A model generated the notes under the pieces. That model did not search any database, was not told the origin of the DNA, and saw only the letters and a list, made by a program, of their open reading frames with translations. Positions 17,101 to 25,182 of a stretch of DNA of 64,000 nt are shown here, piece by piece. The DNA lies in the NCBI GenBank assembly GCA_014649575.1, contig BMTH01000007.1, positions 124,001 to 188,000 on the forward strand, given 5' to 3'. Position 1 is the first letter of the stretch. Each line of letters starts with the position of its first letter. The position numbers and the translations under genes are program-made. This DNA comes from Streptomyces griseoincarnatus (lineage in GTDB: Bacteria > Actinomycetota > Actinomycetes > Streptomycetales > Streptomycetaceae).

Positions 17101-17683
17101 CCGCGTCGAGGGTGAGGAGATCGCCCACCAGGTCGGGGAAGGAGCGGGTGAGGGCCGGGTAGAGGCCGGGCGCCTCGCGCAGCACGCGCGCGGCGAGCTG
17201 GTAGCGGGTGGCGTCGGCGAGCAGCCGGGACGTCGGTTCGAGGCCGATGCGCAGCCCGTGGTCGGTGAGCAGCCGGCCGGCGAAGGCGTGGTACGTGGAG
17301 ATCACCGGCTCGCCCGGGGGGTTGTCCGGGTCCGACGGGGAGGGGCCGGTGCGAAGCGCCGTCGTCGAGGGGTGGTGGCCGGGTGACGGGAGGGGGTCCG
17401 GGTCGGTGACGCCGGCCTTGATCAGCGCGGTGCGGACGCGTTCGGTGAGTTCGCCGGCGGCCTTGTTGGTGAAGGTGAGGCCGAGGACCTGCTCGGGAGC
17501 GACCTGACCGGTGCCGACCAGCCAGACCACGCGGGCCGCCATCACCGTCGTCTTGCCGGAGCCCGCTCCGGCCACGATCACCTGCGGGGCGGGCGGCGCG
17601 ATGATGCAGGCCGTCTGCTCCGGGGTGAACGGGATCCCGAGCAGCTCCTTGAGCTGGTCGGGACGGCTGATACGGGCGGGCAC
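14144..17683 (-). CDS. adnB: Helicase-nuclease subunit AdnB
   Basis: 1179 residues, GTG start at 17683. UvrD-type motor: GAGSGKT at 39-45, FTNKAAGELTERV, VLLDEYQDTS, GDPCQAIYGWRGAS, KGLEWDVVAVPG, YVTFTRPR. C-terminal RecB-type nuclease: GTRFHAWVEARF near 1005, GRIDAVYRHEG, EIVDWKTGRG near 1102-1111 and LQLAVYRLAWA, i.e. the D...D/E-x-K...Q-x3-Y set. Together with the upstream AdnA it forms the actinobacterial double-strand-break resecting enzyme that replaces RecBCD/AddAB. The pair corresponds, from memory, to SCO5184/SCO5183, reported essential in Streptomyces. A/B naming is from memory; the family is certain. Confidence 0.85.
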   Translation of the reverse strand: MPARISRPDQLKELLGIPFTPEQTACIIAPPAPQVIVAGAGSGKTTVMAARVVWLVGTGQVAPEQVLGLTFTNKAAGELTERVRTALIKAGVTDPDPLPSPGHHPSTTALRTGPSPSDPDNPPGEPVISTYHAFAGRLLTDHGLRIGLEPTSRLLADATRYQLAARVLREAPGLYPALTRSFPDLVGDLLTLDAELSEHLVRPEDVRAHDAELLRALENAKLSNADLRKVPEAAAARRELAELVQRYRRAKRERDLFDFGDQIALSARLAGLPEVGRVLRDEFRVVLLDEYQDTSVAQRVLLAGLFGGGSGHPVTAVGDPCQAIYGWRGASVANLDDFPEHFPHADGRPATRQSLSENRRSGGRLLDLANGLAEPLRAMHAGVEALRPAPGAERDGIVRCALLRTHAEEIDWLADSIAHLVNTGKAPGEIAVLCRTATDFGEIQAALVARDVPVEVVGLSGLLHLPEIADLVAVCEVLQDPGANASLVRLLTGPRWRIGPRDLALLGRRARRLVSHARVDGDDDPDRRLAEAVEGVDPAEVISLADALDTFLETPLEGGGDDDGLPFSPDARVRFARLAAELRDLRRSLSDPLMDVLHRVLAVTGLEVELSASPHALAARRRETLSNFLDVAASFASGDNEATLLAFLGFLRTAAQYEKGLDNALPGGENTVKVLTAHKSKGLEWDVVAVPGLVTGAFPSDRGREKWTAQGKVLPHALRGDADTLPDVPSWDSRGLKAFHEAMKEHQHTEELRLGYVTFTRPRSLLLGSGHWWGPSQKKPRGPSEFLLALHDHCAAGHGEIEAWAEEPEEDEENPALRQAGDVQAWPLPLDDAALARRRAAAATVLAHLDRLAADPHGAAAVHDPGAHDDPDWPPPPDDEEPYPEDHADDPYPQEPGAVDAADWDSLPTERPVVPHQATAPDESAPSRPDLPAPAEAPLTPEEARTVASWDRDLDALTGELLRARDTVTEVRLPASLTASQLLRLADDPDGFARELARPMPRPPQPAARRGTRFHAWVEARFEELTLPMLDPDELPGADAEIADERDLEELKEAFERTEYAHRTPYRVEAPFQLSIAGRVVRGRIDAVYRHEGAEDGDAVTYEIVDWKTGRGRTADPLQLAVYRLAWAEQQGVPLESVTAAFLYVRTGEVVRPERLPGRAELERLLLDEPDAEIPHPGR

Positions 17684-17713
17684 ACCGAGAATCTAACGGC
17701 GGCCACCGACAAC

Positions 17714-17732
17714 GCGGGCCCACCGGGCCCGC
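17714..17732. other. Short hairpin in the adnA-adnB intergenic gap
   Basis: 8-bp perfect stem GCGGGCCC/GGGCCCGC with a 3-base loop in the 126-bp gap between adnA and adnB; could modulate read-through from adnA into adnB. Confidence 0.35.
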
Positions 17733-17809
17733 CGGAAGGGAAGAAGCGCAGGTCGGCGAGGGTGGTGCGATATGTCACGCACGCCTGGGGGAGCACTTCG
17801 CCCGACGCC

Positions 17810-20800
17810 TCACTCGACGACGTGGCGGCCCTCGGGGCGGGCGCTGCACGACGCCCGGAACGCGCAGTGCGCGCAGTGCTGGCCCGCGGTCGGGGTGAAG
17901 CGTTCGTCGAGGACCTTGCCGGCGGCGGTGGCCAGCAGATCGCCGACCCACTCCCCCTCCAGCGGCTCCTGCGCCTGCACCTTGGGGAGGGTCTCGCCGC
18001 CGTCCCGCTTGGCGGCGCCCTGCCGCAGCTGGACGAGTTCGGCGCCGCCCGGCTCGGGGCGCGTCCCGTCGAAGACCTCGTCGACGGCGCCCTCGCGGAC
18101 GGCGAGCTGGTACACGGCGAGCTGGGGGTGGCGTTCCACCTCCTTGGAGCTGGGCGCCTGCTTGCCGGTCTTGAAGTCGACGACGTAGGCGCGGCCCTCG
18201 CCGTCGGCCTCGACGCGGTCCATCTGGCCCCGGATGCGGACCAGGTAGTCGCCGGACTCCAGAGTGACGTCGAAGTCGTGCTCGCTGGCCACCGGGGTGC
18301 GGCCGGTGCGGTCCATGACGTGCCACTTCAGGAAGCGTTCGAGCGCCACGCGCGCGTTCTCCTTCTCCTGCGCCGACTTCCAGGGCGCGTCGAAGGCGAG
18401 GGCGTTCCACACGGACTCGAGGCGCTCCATGAGGACGTCGAGGTCGGCGGGGGTGTGCCCGGAGGCGACCTCGTCGGCGAGGACGTGGACGACGTTGCCG
18501 AAGCCCTGGGCGGCGGTGGCGGGCGCGTCGGCCTTCACCTCACGGCCCAGGAACCACTGGAGGGCGCAGGTGTTGGCCAGCTGGTCGAGGGCGCTGCCGG
18601 ACAGCATCACGGGCCGGTCGCGGTCGCGCAGCGGCACCTTGCTGTGCGTGGGTTCGTACATGCCCCACCAGCGGTAGGGGTGCGCGGACGGCACCAGGGG
18701 ACGGCCATCCTCGTCGGTGAGAGCGGCGAGCCGGGCCAGCCGACGGGCCGCGGCCTCGCGCAGGGCGTCCGAGACACGGGGGTCGACCGTGGTGGCGCGC
18801 AGCTCGGCGACGAGCGCGGCGACGGACAGCGGGCGGCGCGGGCGGCCGGTGACGTCCCGGGGCTCGACGCCGAGCTCGGTGAGGAAGCGGGAGGGCTGGT
18901 CGCCGTCGTCGGACGGCGCCTTCACGGCCGTCACCACGAGGCGGTCACGCGCGCGCGTGGCGGCGACGTAGAACAGGCGGCGCTCCTCGGCGAGCAGCGC
19001 GCCGGGGGTGAGCGGCTCGGCGAGCCCGTCGCGGCCGATGCGGTCGGCCTCCAGTAGGGAGCCGCGGCGGCGCAGGTCCGGCCACAGGCCTTCCTGCACG
19101 CCGGCCACGACGACCAGGCCCCACTCCAGGCCCTTGGAGCGGTGCGCGGTCATCAGGCGTACGGCGTCGGGGCGGGCGGGGCGGCGGGTGAGGGTGTCGG
19201 CGGCGATGTCCTCGGCCTCGATCTCCTCGAGGAAGTTGAGGGCACCACGCCCGCCCGTGCGCTCCTCCGCGCGCGCGGCGGTGGCGAACAGCGCGCACAC
19301 GGCGTCGAGGTCGCGGTCGGCGTTGCGGCCGGCCGCGCCGCCGCGGCGGGCCGCGCGTTCCAGACGCTGCGGCCAGGGGGTGCCGTCCCACAGCTCCCAG
19401 AGGGCCTCCTCGGCCGTGCCGCCGTCGGCCAGGCATGCGCGGGCCCGGCGGAGCAGAGCACCGAGCCGTTGCGCCCCGCGCGCGTAGACGGGGTCGTGCA
19501 CGGCGAGCCGCTCGGGCTCGGCCAGCGCGCGGGCGAGCAGTTCGTCCGAGGGCGGTGGCAGGGCGTTCCCGGCCGCCCGCTCCTCCTCGCGCAGCGCACG
19601 TCCGAGCCGCCGCAGGTCGGCGGCGTCCATGCCGGCGAGGGGGGAGGTGAGAAGGGTGAGGGCGGTCTCGGTGTCGAGCCAGCAGGGTTCGTCGCCGCCG
19701 CCCCCCGAACCGCCCGGCCCGGCTCCCGGCTCGGCTGCGGTGCCCGCCTCGCCGGAGCCACGGTCGGCCTCGCCCGTACCGGTCCCCTCGTCGCCGGTGC
19801 CGGCGCCCGTTTCGCCCGCACCGGCGACGAGGGGACCGGCATCGGTCCCGGCCGAACCACGGTCCGCCTCGCCCGCACCGGCACCCGCCTCACCTGCACC
19901 GCGGCCTGCCTCACCAGAACCGGCATCCGCCTCGCCCGCCCCGGCGTCCGCCTCGCCCGCATCGGCGTCCGCCTCAACAGAACCGCTGACCACCTCACCG
20001 GAACCCGCGCCCGCACCGGCACCCGCACCGGCACCGCGGCCCGCCTCACCAGAACCGGCATCCGCCTCGCCCGCCCCGGCGTCCGCCGCATCCCCCGCAC
20101 CCCGCGCGTCCTCAGCGTCCACCGCGTCCGGCCGTCGGTTCTCCTCCGCTCTCGCCACCGCGCGCAGGGCGGTCAGCAACGGGGCGACGGCCGGCTCGTG
20201 CCGCAGGGGCAGATCGTCGCCGTCGACGTCGACGGGGACGCCGGCGGTCGTCAGGGCGCGACGGACCACCGGCAGGGTGCGGGCGCCCGCGCGGACCAGG
20301 ACCGCCATGTCGTTCCAGGGGACGCCGTCCTCGAGGTGGGCGCGGCGCAGGATGTCGGCGATGTTGTCCAGCTCGGTGCCGGCCGTCGGGTAGGTGTACA
20401 CCTCGACCCGGCCGCCGTCGCGCACGGGTGCCGGCTCCCGGTGCAGGCGGACCTTCTCGGCCGGCAGCCGGGGCAGCGGCATGCGCCGGGTGATCAGCCG
20501 GGTGGCTTCGAGGAGGGCGGCGCCGGAGCGCCGGGAGGTGCGCAGCACCTGGACGGGCGCCGGACGGCCGTCCGCGCGCGGGAAGGCGTACGGGAACTCA
20601 AGGATGCCGTTGACGTCGGCGCCCCGGAACGCGTAGATCGACTGGTCGGGGTCCCCGAAGGCGACGAGGGTGCGGCCGCCGGACGCCAGGGCGTGCAGCA
20701 GCCGTACCTGGGCGGGATCGGTGTCCTGGTACTCGTCGACGTAGACGGCGTCGTAGCGGTCGGCGAGCTGTCCGGCGGTCTCGGGGCGCCGGGCGAGGAG

Positions 20801-21535
20801 CACCGCGCGGTGGACGAGCTCGGCGTAGTCGATGACGCCCTGGAGGTCGAGGACGTCCAGGTACTCGGCGAGGAAGGCCGAGGCGGCGCGCCAGTCGGGG
20901 CGGCCGATGCGGCGGGCGAAGGCGTCCAGGGCCCCGGGGTCGAGCCCGAGTTCTCGGCTGCGGGCCAGGACCGCGCGGACCTCGTCGGCGAAGCCGCGGG
21001 TGGTCAGGCAGGCGCGGAGCTCGTCGGGCCAGCGGACGTGGGAGAGTCCGGACCGCTCCAGGTTCACCTGCCCGGCGAGCAGCTCCCGCACGGTGACGTC
21101 CTGCTCGGGTCCGGAGAGCAGCCGCAGCGGCTCCACGAACAGCTCGCTGTCCTGGTGGGCGCGGACCAGGGCGTAGCAGAAGGAGTGGAAGGTGGTCGCC
21201 TGGGGGGCACGGGCGGCCCCGATGCGCAGCGCCATGCGGTCGCGCAGCTCGACTGCGGCCTTGCGGCTGAAGGTGAGCACCAGGATGCGCTCGGGGTCGC
21301 CGCCGCGCGCGACACGGGCGGCCACGGACTCGACGAGCGTGGTGGTCTTGCCGGTGCCGGGACCGGCGAGGACGAGCAGCGGCCCGGAGCCGTGCTCAAC
21401 CACGGAACGCTGGGCGGCGTCCAGTGGAGGGGGGTCCACGCGGGCCGGCGGGGTACGCACCAGTCGATAGGCGCCACGGCTCCCCCGCCGCACCGGGGGG
21501 TGCGACAGGCCGCTGGTGGAGGAGAAGGAGCTCAC
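17810..21535 (-). CDS. adnA: Helicase-nuclease subunit AdnA
   Basis: 1241 residues from GTG 21535. Motor motifs: GPGTGKT at 58-64, LTFSRKAAVELRDRM, VYVDEYQDTDP, GDPDQSIYAFRGAD, HRSKGLEWGLVVVAG, FYVAATRARDRLV. The C-terminal nuclease has GQMDRVEADGE, YVVDFKTGKQ and LAVYQLAV, and is bracketed by Cys residues (NTCALQWFLGRE before it, HCAHCAFRASC after it) in the pattern of an AddB/AdnA [4Fe-4S] clasp. Between the motor halves, about residues 475-615 are a Gly/Ala/Glu/Asp low-complexity insert not expected for the enzyme. First gene of the adnA-adnB operon. Confidence 0.85.
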   Translation of the reverse strand: MSSFSSTSGLSHPPVRRGSRGAYRLVRTPPARVDPPPLDAAQRSVVEHGSGPLLVLAGPGTGKTTTLVESVAARVARGGDPERILVLTFSRKAAVELRDRMALRIGAARAPQATTFHSFCYALVRAHQDSELFVEPLRLLSGPEQDVTVRELLAGQVNLERSGLSHVRWPDELRACLTTRGFADEVRAVLARSRELGLDPGALDAFARRIGRPDWRAASAFLAEYLDVLDLQGVIDYAELVHRAVLLARRPETAGQLADRYDAVYVDEYQDTDPAQVRLLHALASGGRTLVAFGDPDQSIYAFRGADVNGILEFPYAFPRADGRPAPVQVLRTSRRSGAALLEATRLITRRMPLPRLPAEKVRLHREPAPVRDGGRVEVYTYPTAGTELDNIADILRRAHLEDGVPWNDMAVLVRAGARTLPVVRRALTTAGVPVDVDGDDLPLRHEPAVAPLLTALRAVARAEENRRPDAVDAEDARGAGDAADAGAGEADAGSGEAGRGAGAGAGAGAGSGEVVSGSVEADADAGEADAGAGEADAGSGEAGRGAGEAGAGAGEADRGSAGTDAGPLVAGAGETGAGTGDEGTGTGEADRGSGEAGTAAEPGAGPGGSGGGGDEPCWLDTETALTLLTSPLAGMDAADLRRLGRALREEERAAGNALPPPSDELLARALAEPERLAVHDPVYARGAQRLGALLRRARACLADGGTAEEALWELWDGTPWPQRLERAARRGGAAGRNADRDLDAVCALFATAARAEERTGGRGALNFLEEIEAEDIAADTLTRRPARPDAVRLMTAHRSKGLEWGLVVVAGVQEGLWPDLRRRGSLLEADRIGRDGLAEPLTPGALLAEERRLFYVAATRARDRLVVTAVKAPSDDGDQPSRFLTELGVEPRDVTGRPRRPLSVAALVAELRATTVDPRVSDALREAAARRLARLAALTDEDGRPLVPSAHPYRWWGMYEPTHSKVPLRDRDRPVMLSGSALDQLANTCALQWFLGREVKADAPATAAQGFGNVVHVLADEVASGHTPADLDVLMERLESVWNALAFDAPWKSAQEKENARVALERFLKWHVMDRTGRTPVASEHDFDVTLESGDYLVRIRGQMDRVEADGEGRAYVVDFKTGKQAPSSKEVERHPQLAVYQLAVREGAVDEVFDGTRPEPGGAELVQLRQGAAKRDGGETLPKVQAQEPLEGEWVGDLLATAAGKVLDERFTPTAGQHCAHCAFRASCSARPEGRHVVE
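19690..20110 (-). repeat. GAGEADAGSGEAGRG low-complexity insert in adnA
   Basis: About 140 codons of near-repetitive Gly-Ala-Glu-Ala-Asp peptide. At DNA level a stretch of about 44 bases around 19910-19953 is repeated around 20045-20089, and shorter copies recur throughout. The insert separates conserved helicase segments and is acidic. Confidence 0.8.
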
Positions 21536-21792
21536 GTGGTTCGCCGGTCCTGGTGGGTGTGCTGTGGGGCGCTGCGCCGCGTGTGCGGGGCGGTGGTCGG
21601 AGGGTGAGGGGGCCACGCGCAGCCGACGCTACGCCGGGGACCGGAGCGGAAGCAGCGTTTCCGCTTCTTCCCTCCCGTCACTCCGGGCACCCGCGCCCCT
21701 CGACCCACGAACGTACGTCATGCCGCGGATGTGCCTCATGTCCCCCTGGTGAATCACACGTCACACGGCGGCGGCGGGGATGGCGGAAGCTG

Positions 21793-22179
21793 TCAGGTGT
21801 GACCCCCGGTGTCCGCGCCGCCGTCCCACCGCGCGCGTCTCATGTCGAGGCGTGGCACATGGCCCTCCGCCGCCCGGCCCGCCTCCCGCAGAGGTGTGCC
21901 CTCGGCGCGGTAGTGGCCGAGGGCCCGCAGCTCATGGCCGGGCAGCAGCACGCCGTCCGCGCGGACCACGCGCCACCAGGGGACGGCGCCGCCGTAGAGC
22001 GCCATCACGCGCCCCACCTGCCGGGGCCCGCCCTCCCCCAGCCACTCGGCCACGTCCCCGTACGTCATGACGCGTCCCGGCGGGATCAGCTCGGCGACCT
22101 CCAGGACCCGCTCGGCGTACGCCGGCAGGGCGTCCGGGTGCTCCGGACCCCCGTCGGACGGAAGACTTTCCTGGCTCAT
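21793..22179 (-). CDS. Alkyltransferase-like protein (ATL)
   Basis: 128 residues from ATG 22179. Fold of the C-terminal domain of O6-alkylguanine-DNA alkyltransferase: VLEVAELIPPGRVMTYGDVAEWL and RQVGRVMAL (winged helix), then VPWWRVVRADG where the active-site PCHR is replaced by PWWR. Loss of the acceptor Cys defines ATL proteins, which bind alkylated bases and hand them to nucleotide excision repair. Sits next to the adn helicases; a mycobacterial homologue occupies the same place. Confidence 0.9.
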   Translation of the reverse strand: MSQESLPSDGGPEHPDALPAYAERVLEVAELIPPGRVMTYGDVAEWLGEGGPRQVGRVMALYGGAVPWWRVVRADGVLLPGHELRALGHYRAEGTPLREAGRAAEGHVPRLDMRRARWDGGADTGGHT

Positions 22180-22367
22180 CCGGACCATCCTGCCCCACCC
22201 CACCGACAACGCGGCGCCTCCGCGGACACGGGCGGGCGACTCGCCCCGGAGCACCGCTTCGGGCAGACTGTGCCGCCCCGCTTGTGGACCCTGATGCCCC
22301 CTTGTGGCGGTACGGCATGCCACCATCGTGCGGGCGGTGACCGGTGATACGAGATCGAGAAGAGACG

Positions 22368-25067
22368 ATGAAGCAGCAGGGTGCGCACCCCGAGGACACG
22401 GAGGGCACCCCTGACGCCTCGTCGCGCCCGGACACCGCGAAGGAGCCCGGCGGCGCGCACCGGGACGTCGCGCACATCGACGAGGTGGAGGGCGACGAAC
22501 CGCTGCTCCCCGCGCGCGTGCACCGTCCGTCCGACCTCATGCGACTGGTGGGCGGCGTACTCGCGGTCGTGGTACTGCTAGCGATCGCCGCCTTCGCCCA
22601 CGGCACCACCTCGGGTCTCGAACAGGACATCAACAAGGGCACCGGACAGGCGCCCGATCTGCTCATCAAGATCGCGGGCCTGGCCTCCAGCATCGCGATC
22701 CTGCTCGTCCCGGTCGCCTTCGCGATCGAACGGCTGATCAAACGGGACGGGCTGCGGATCGCCGACGGCGTGCTCGCCGCCGTGCTGGCGCACGGAGTGA
22801 CGCTCGCCACCGACCTGTGGGTCGCGCGGGCCGCCCCCGACTCGATCCAGGACGCGCTCACCCAGCCCTCCCCCGGCGACATCCACGCCCTCACCGACCC
22901 GGTGCACGGCTACCTCGCGCCCGTCATCGCGTACATGACCGCCGTCGGCATGTCCCGCAGACCACGGTGGCGCGCGGTCCTGTGGGTGGTGCTCCTGCTC
23001 GACGCCTTCTCGATGCTGGTCACCGGGTACACCACCCCGTTCTCGATCATCCTCACCGTGCTGATCGGCTGGACCGTCGCCTACGGCACGCTCTACGCGG
23101 TCGGCTCGCCCAACGTCCGGCCCACCGGCCGCACCCTGATGGCGGGGCTCCGCACGGTCGGCTTCCGTCCGGTGACCGCGTCCCGCGAGGAGGCGGCCGA
23201 CGCGGCCGAGGGCGGCGACCGGGGGCGGCGCTACTTCGTCACCCTGGAGGACGGCCCGCCCCTCGACGTCACCGTCGTCGACCGCGAGCAGCAGGCTCAG
23301 GGCTTCTTCTACCGGGCTTGGCGCAACCTGGCGCTGCGCGGCTTCGCCACCCGCCGGAGCCTCCAGTCGCTGCGCCAGGCGCTGGAGCAGGAGGCCCTGC
23401 TGGCCTACGCCGCCATCGCGGCCGGCGCCAACGCGCCCAAGCTGATCGCCACGTCGGAGCTGGGCCCCGACGCGGTGATGCTGGTCTACGAACACACCGG
23501 CGGACGCACGCTGGACTCCCTGGACGACGAGGAGATCACCGACGAACTGCTGCGCGACACCTGGCACCAGGTGAAGGCGCTGCAGTCCCGCCGTATCGCG
23601 CACCGCAGGCTGGTGGGCGACGCCATCGTGGTGGACCGTTCCGGCACGGTGATCCTCACCGACCTGCGCGGCGGGGAGATCGCGGCCGGCGACCTGCTGC
23701 TGCGTATGGACGTCTCCCAGCTGCTGGTGACGCTGGGGCTGCGGGTGGGCGCCGAGCGCGCGGTGGCGTCCGCGCTGAGCGTCCTCGGCCCCGACGCCGT
23801 GGCGGACTGTCTGCCGATGCTCCAGCCGATCGCGCTGAGCCGCTCCACGCGCGCGACGCTGCGCCGGCTCGCCCGGGAGCGCGCGGAGCGGGAACGCGAG
23901 GCGGTCCTGGAGGCCTCCCGTCACTCCCGCCCGCCCCGCGCGCACGAGGCGGACGACTCCCGCCCCGTCGTGCTCGACAAGGCCGGCAAGAAGGCCGTAC
24001 GGGCGGAACAGCGGGCCGAGAAGCGGGCCATCGACGAGGCTCTCGACGAGGCGCGCGAGGAGGACATGCTCAGCCAGATCCGGCAGGAGGTGCTGCGGAT
24101 CAGGCCGCAGGCCCCGGTCGAGCCGGCCCGGCTGGAGCGGGTGCGCCCGCGCACGCTGATCAGCCTCATCGCGGGCGCGATCGGCGCGTACTTCCTGCTG
24201 ACGCAGCTCACCCACATCGAGTTCGGCCCGCTGATCTCCAACGCGGAGTGGGGCTGGGTGGCCGCGGCGGTGCTGTTCTCGGCACTGAGCTACGTGGCGG
24301 CCGCGATGGCGCTGCTCGGGTTCGTGCCGGAACGGGTGCCGTTCCTGCGCACCGTGGCGGCCCAGGTCGCCGGCTCCTTCGTGAAGATCGTCGCCCCGGC
24401 CGCGGTCGGCGGCGTCGCGTTGAACACCCGCTTCCTCCAGCGCGCGGGCGTGCGTCCGGGGCTCGCGGTGGCGAGCGTCGGCGCGTCGCAGCTGTTCGGG
24501 CTCGGCTGCCACATCCTGATGCTGCTGGCGTTCGGCTATCTGACCGGTACCGAGAAGACTCCTTCGCTGTCGCCGTCCCGCACGGTCATCGGCGGTCTGC
24601 TGACGGTCGCGGTGCTGGTGCTCGTGGTGACCTCCGTGCCGTTCCTGCGGAAGTTCGTCGTCACGCGCGTGCGGTCGCTGTTCGCGGGCGTCGTGCCGCG
24701 CATGCTCGACGTCCTGCAGCGGCCGCAGAAGCTGGTCACCGGCATCGGCGGCATGCTGCTGCTGACCGCCTGCTTCGTGATGTGCCTGGACGCCTCGATC
24801 CGGGCGTTCGGCGACGAGTCGACCTCGGTGAGCATCGCCGGCGTCGCCGTCGTCTTCCTCGCGGGCAACGCCCTCGGGTCCGCCGCTCCGACGCCGGGCG
24901 GTGTGGGCGCCGTGGAGGCCACCCTCACCGTCGGCCTGATCGCGGTCGGCCTGCCCAAGGAGGTCGCCGCGCCCGCCGTGCTGCTCTTCCGGCTGCTGAC
25001 CCTGTGGCTGCCCGTGCTGCCGGGCTGGCTCGCCTTCAATCACCTCACCCGTAAAGCGGCCCTGTGA
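22368..25067 (+). CDS. Kinase-like domain fused to lysylphosphatidylglycerol-synthase-type flippase (UPF0104)
   Basis: 899 residues from ATG 22368 (AGAAGAG upstream). Residues 1-65 polar; about six membrane segments between 65 and 250; residues 285-480 resemble a RIO/aminoglycoside-kinase fold with IAHRRLVGDAIVVD in place of the catalytic loop and LTDLRGGE in place of the DFG element; 500-590 charged, coiled; 600-899 hold about eight membrane spans of the MprF/AglD flippase type with APAAVGGVALNTRFL and APTPGGVGAVEATLTVGL. Likely moves or senses a lipid-linked substrate. The nucleotide-binding Lys is not obvious, so the kinase-like part may be a pseudokinase. Substrate unknown. Confidence 0.8.
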   Translation: MKQQGAHPEDTEGTPDASSRPDTAKEPGGAHRDVAHIDEVEGDEPLLPARVHRPSDLMRLVGGVLAVVVLLAIAAFAHGTTSGLEQDINKGTGQAPDLLIKIAGLASSIAILLVPVAFAIERLIKRDGLRIADGVLAAVLAHGVTLATDLWVARAAPDSIQDALTQPSPGDIHALTDPVHGYLAPVIAYMTAVGMSRRPRWRAVLWVVLLLDAFSMLVTGYTTPFSIILTVLIGWTVAYGTLYAVGSPNVRPTGRTLMAGLRTVGFRPVTASREEAADAAEGGDRGRRYFVTLEDGPPLDVTVVDREQQAQGFFYRAWRNLALRGFATRRSLQSLRQALEQEALLAYAAIAAGANAPKLIATSELGPDAVMLVYEHTGGRTLDSLDDEEITDELLRDTWHQVKALQSRRIAHRRLVGDAIVVDRSGTVILTDLRGGEIAAGDLLLRMDVSQLLVTLGLRVGAERAVASALSVLGPDAVADCLPMLQPIALSRSTRATLRRLARERAEREREAVLEASRHSRPPRAHEADDSRPVVLDKAGKKAVRAEQRAEKRAIDEALDEAREEDMLSQIRQEVLRIRPQAPVEPARLERVRPRTLISLIAGAIGAYFLLTQLTHIEFGPLISNAEWGWVAAAVLFSALSYVAAAMALLGFVPERVPFLRTVAAQVAGSFVKIVAPAAVGGVALNTRFLQRAGVRPGLAVASVGASQLFGLGCHILMLLAFGYLTGTEKTPSLSPSRTVIGGLLTVAVLVLVVTSVPFLRKFVVTRVRSLFAGVVPRMLDVLQRPQKLVTGIGGMLLLTACFVMCLDASIRAFGDESTSVSIAGVAVVFLAGNALGSAAPTPGGVGAVEATLTVGLIAVGLPKEVAAPAVLLFRLLTLWLPVLPGWLAFNHLTRKAAL

Positions 25068-25182
25068 CCGGCCGATCCCGCCAAGCGGCCTTGTGACCGG
25101 CTGAGACGCCGGCCGGACGCGAGCCTCCCTCGGACGGCCCGTGTCCCGCGCGCCACGGCGCGGGCGACCGCAGGATGGGGGC

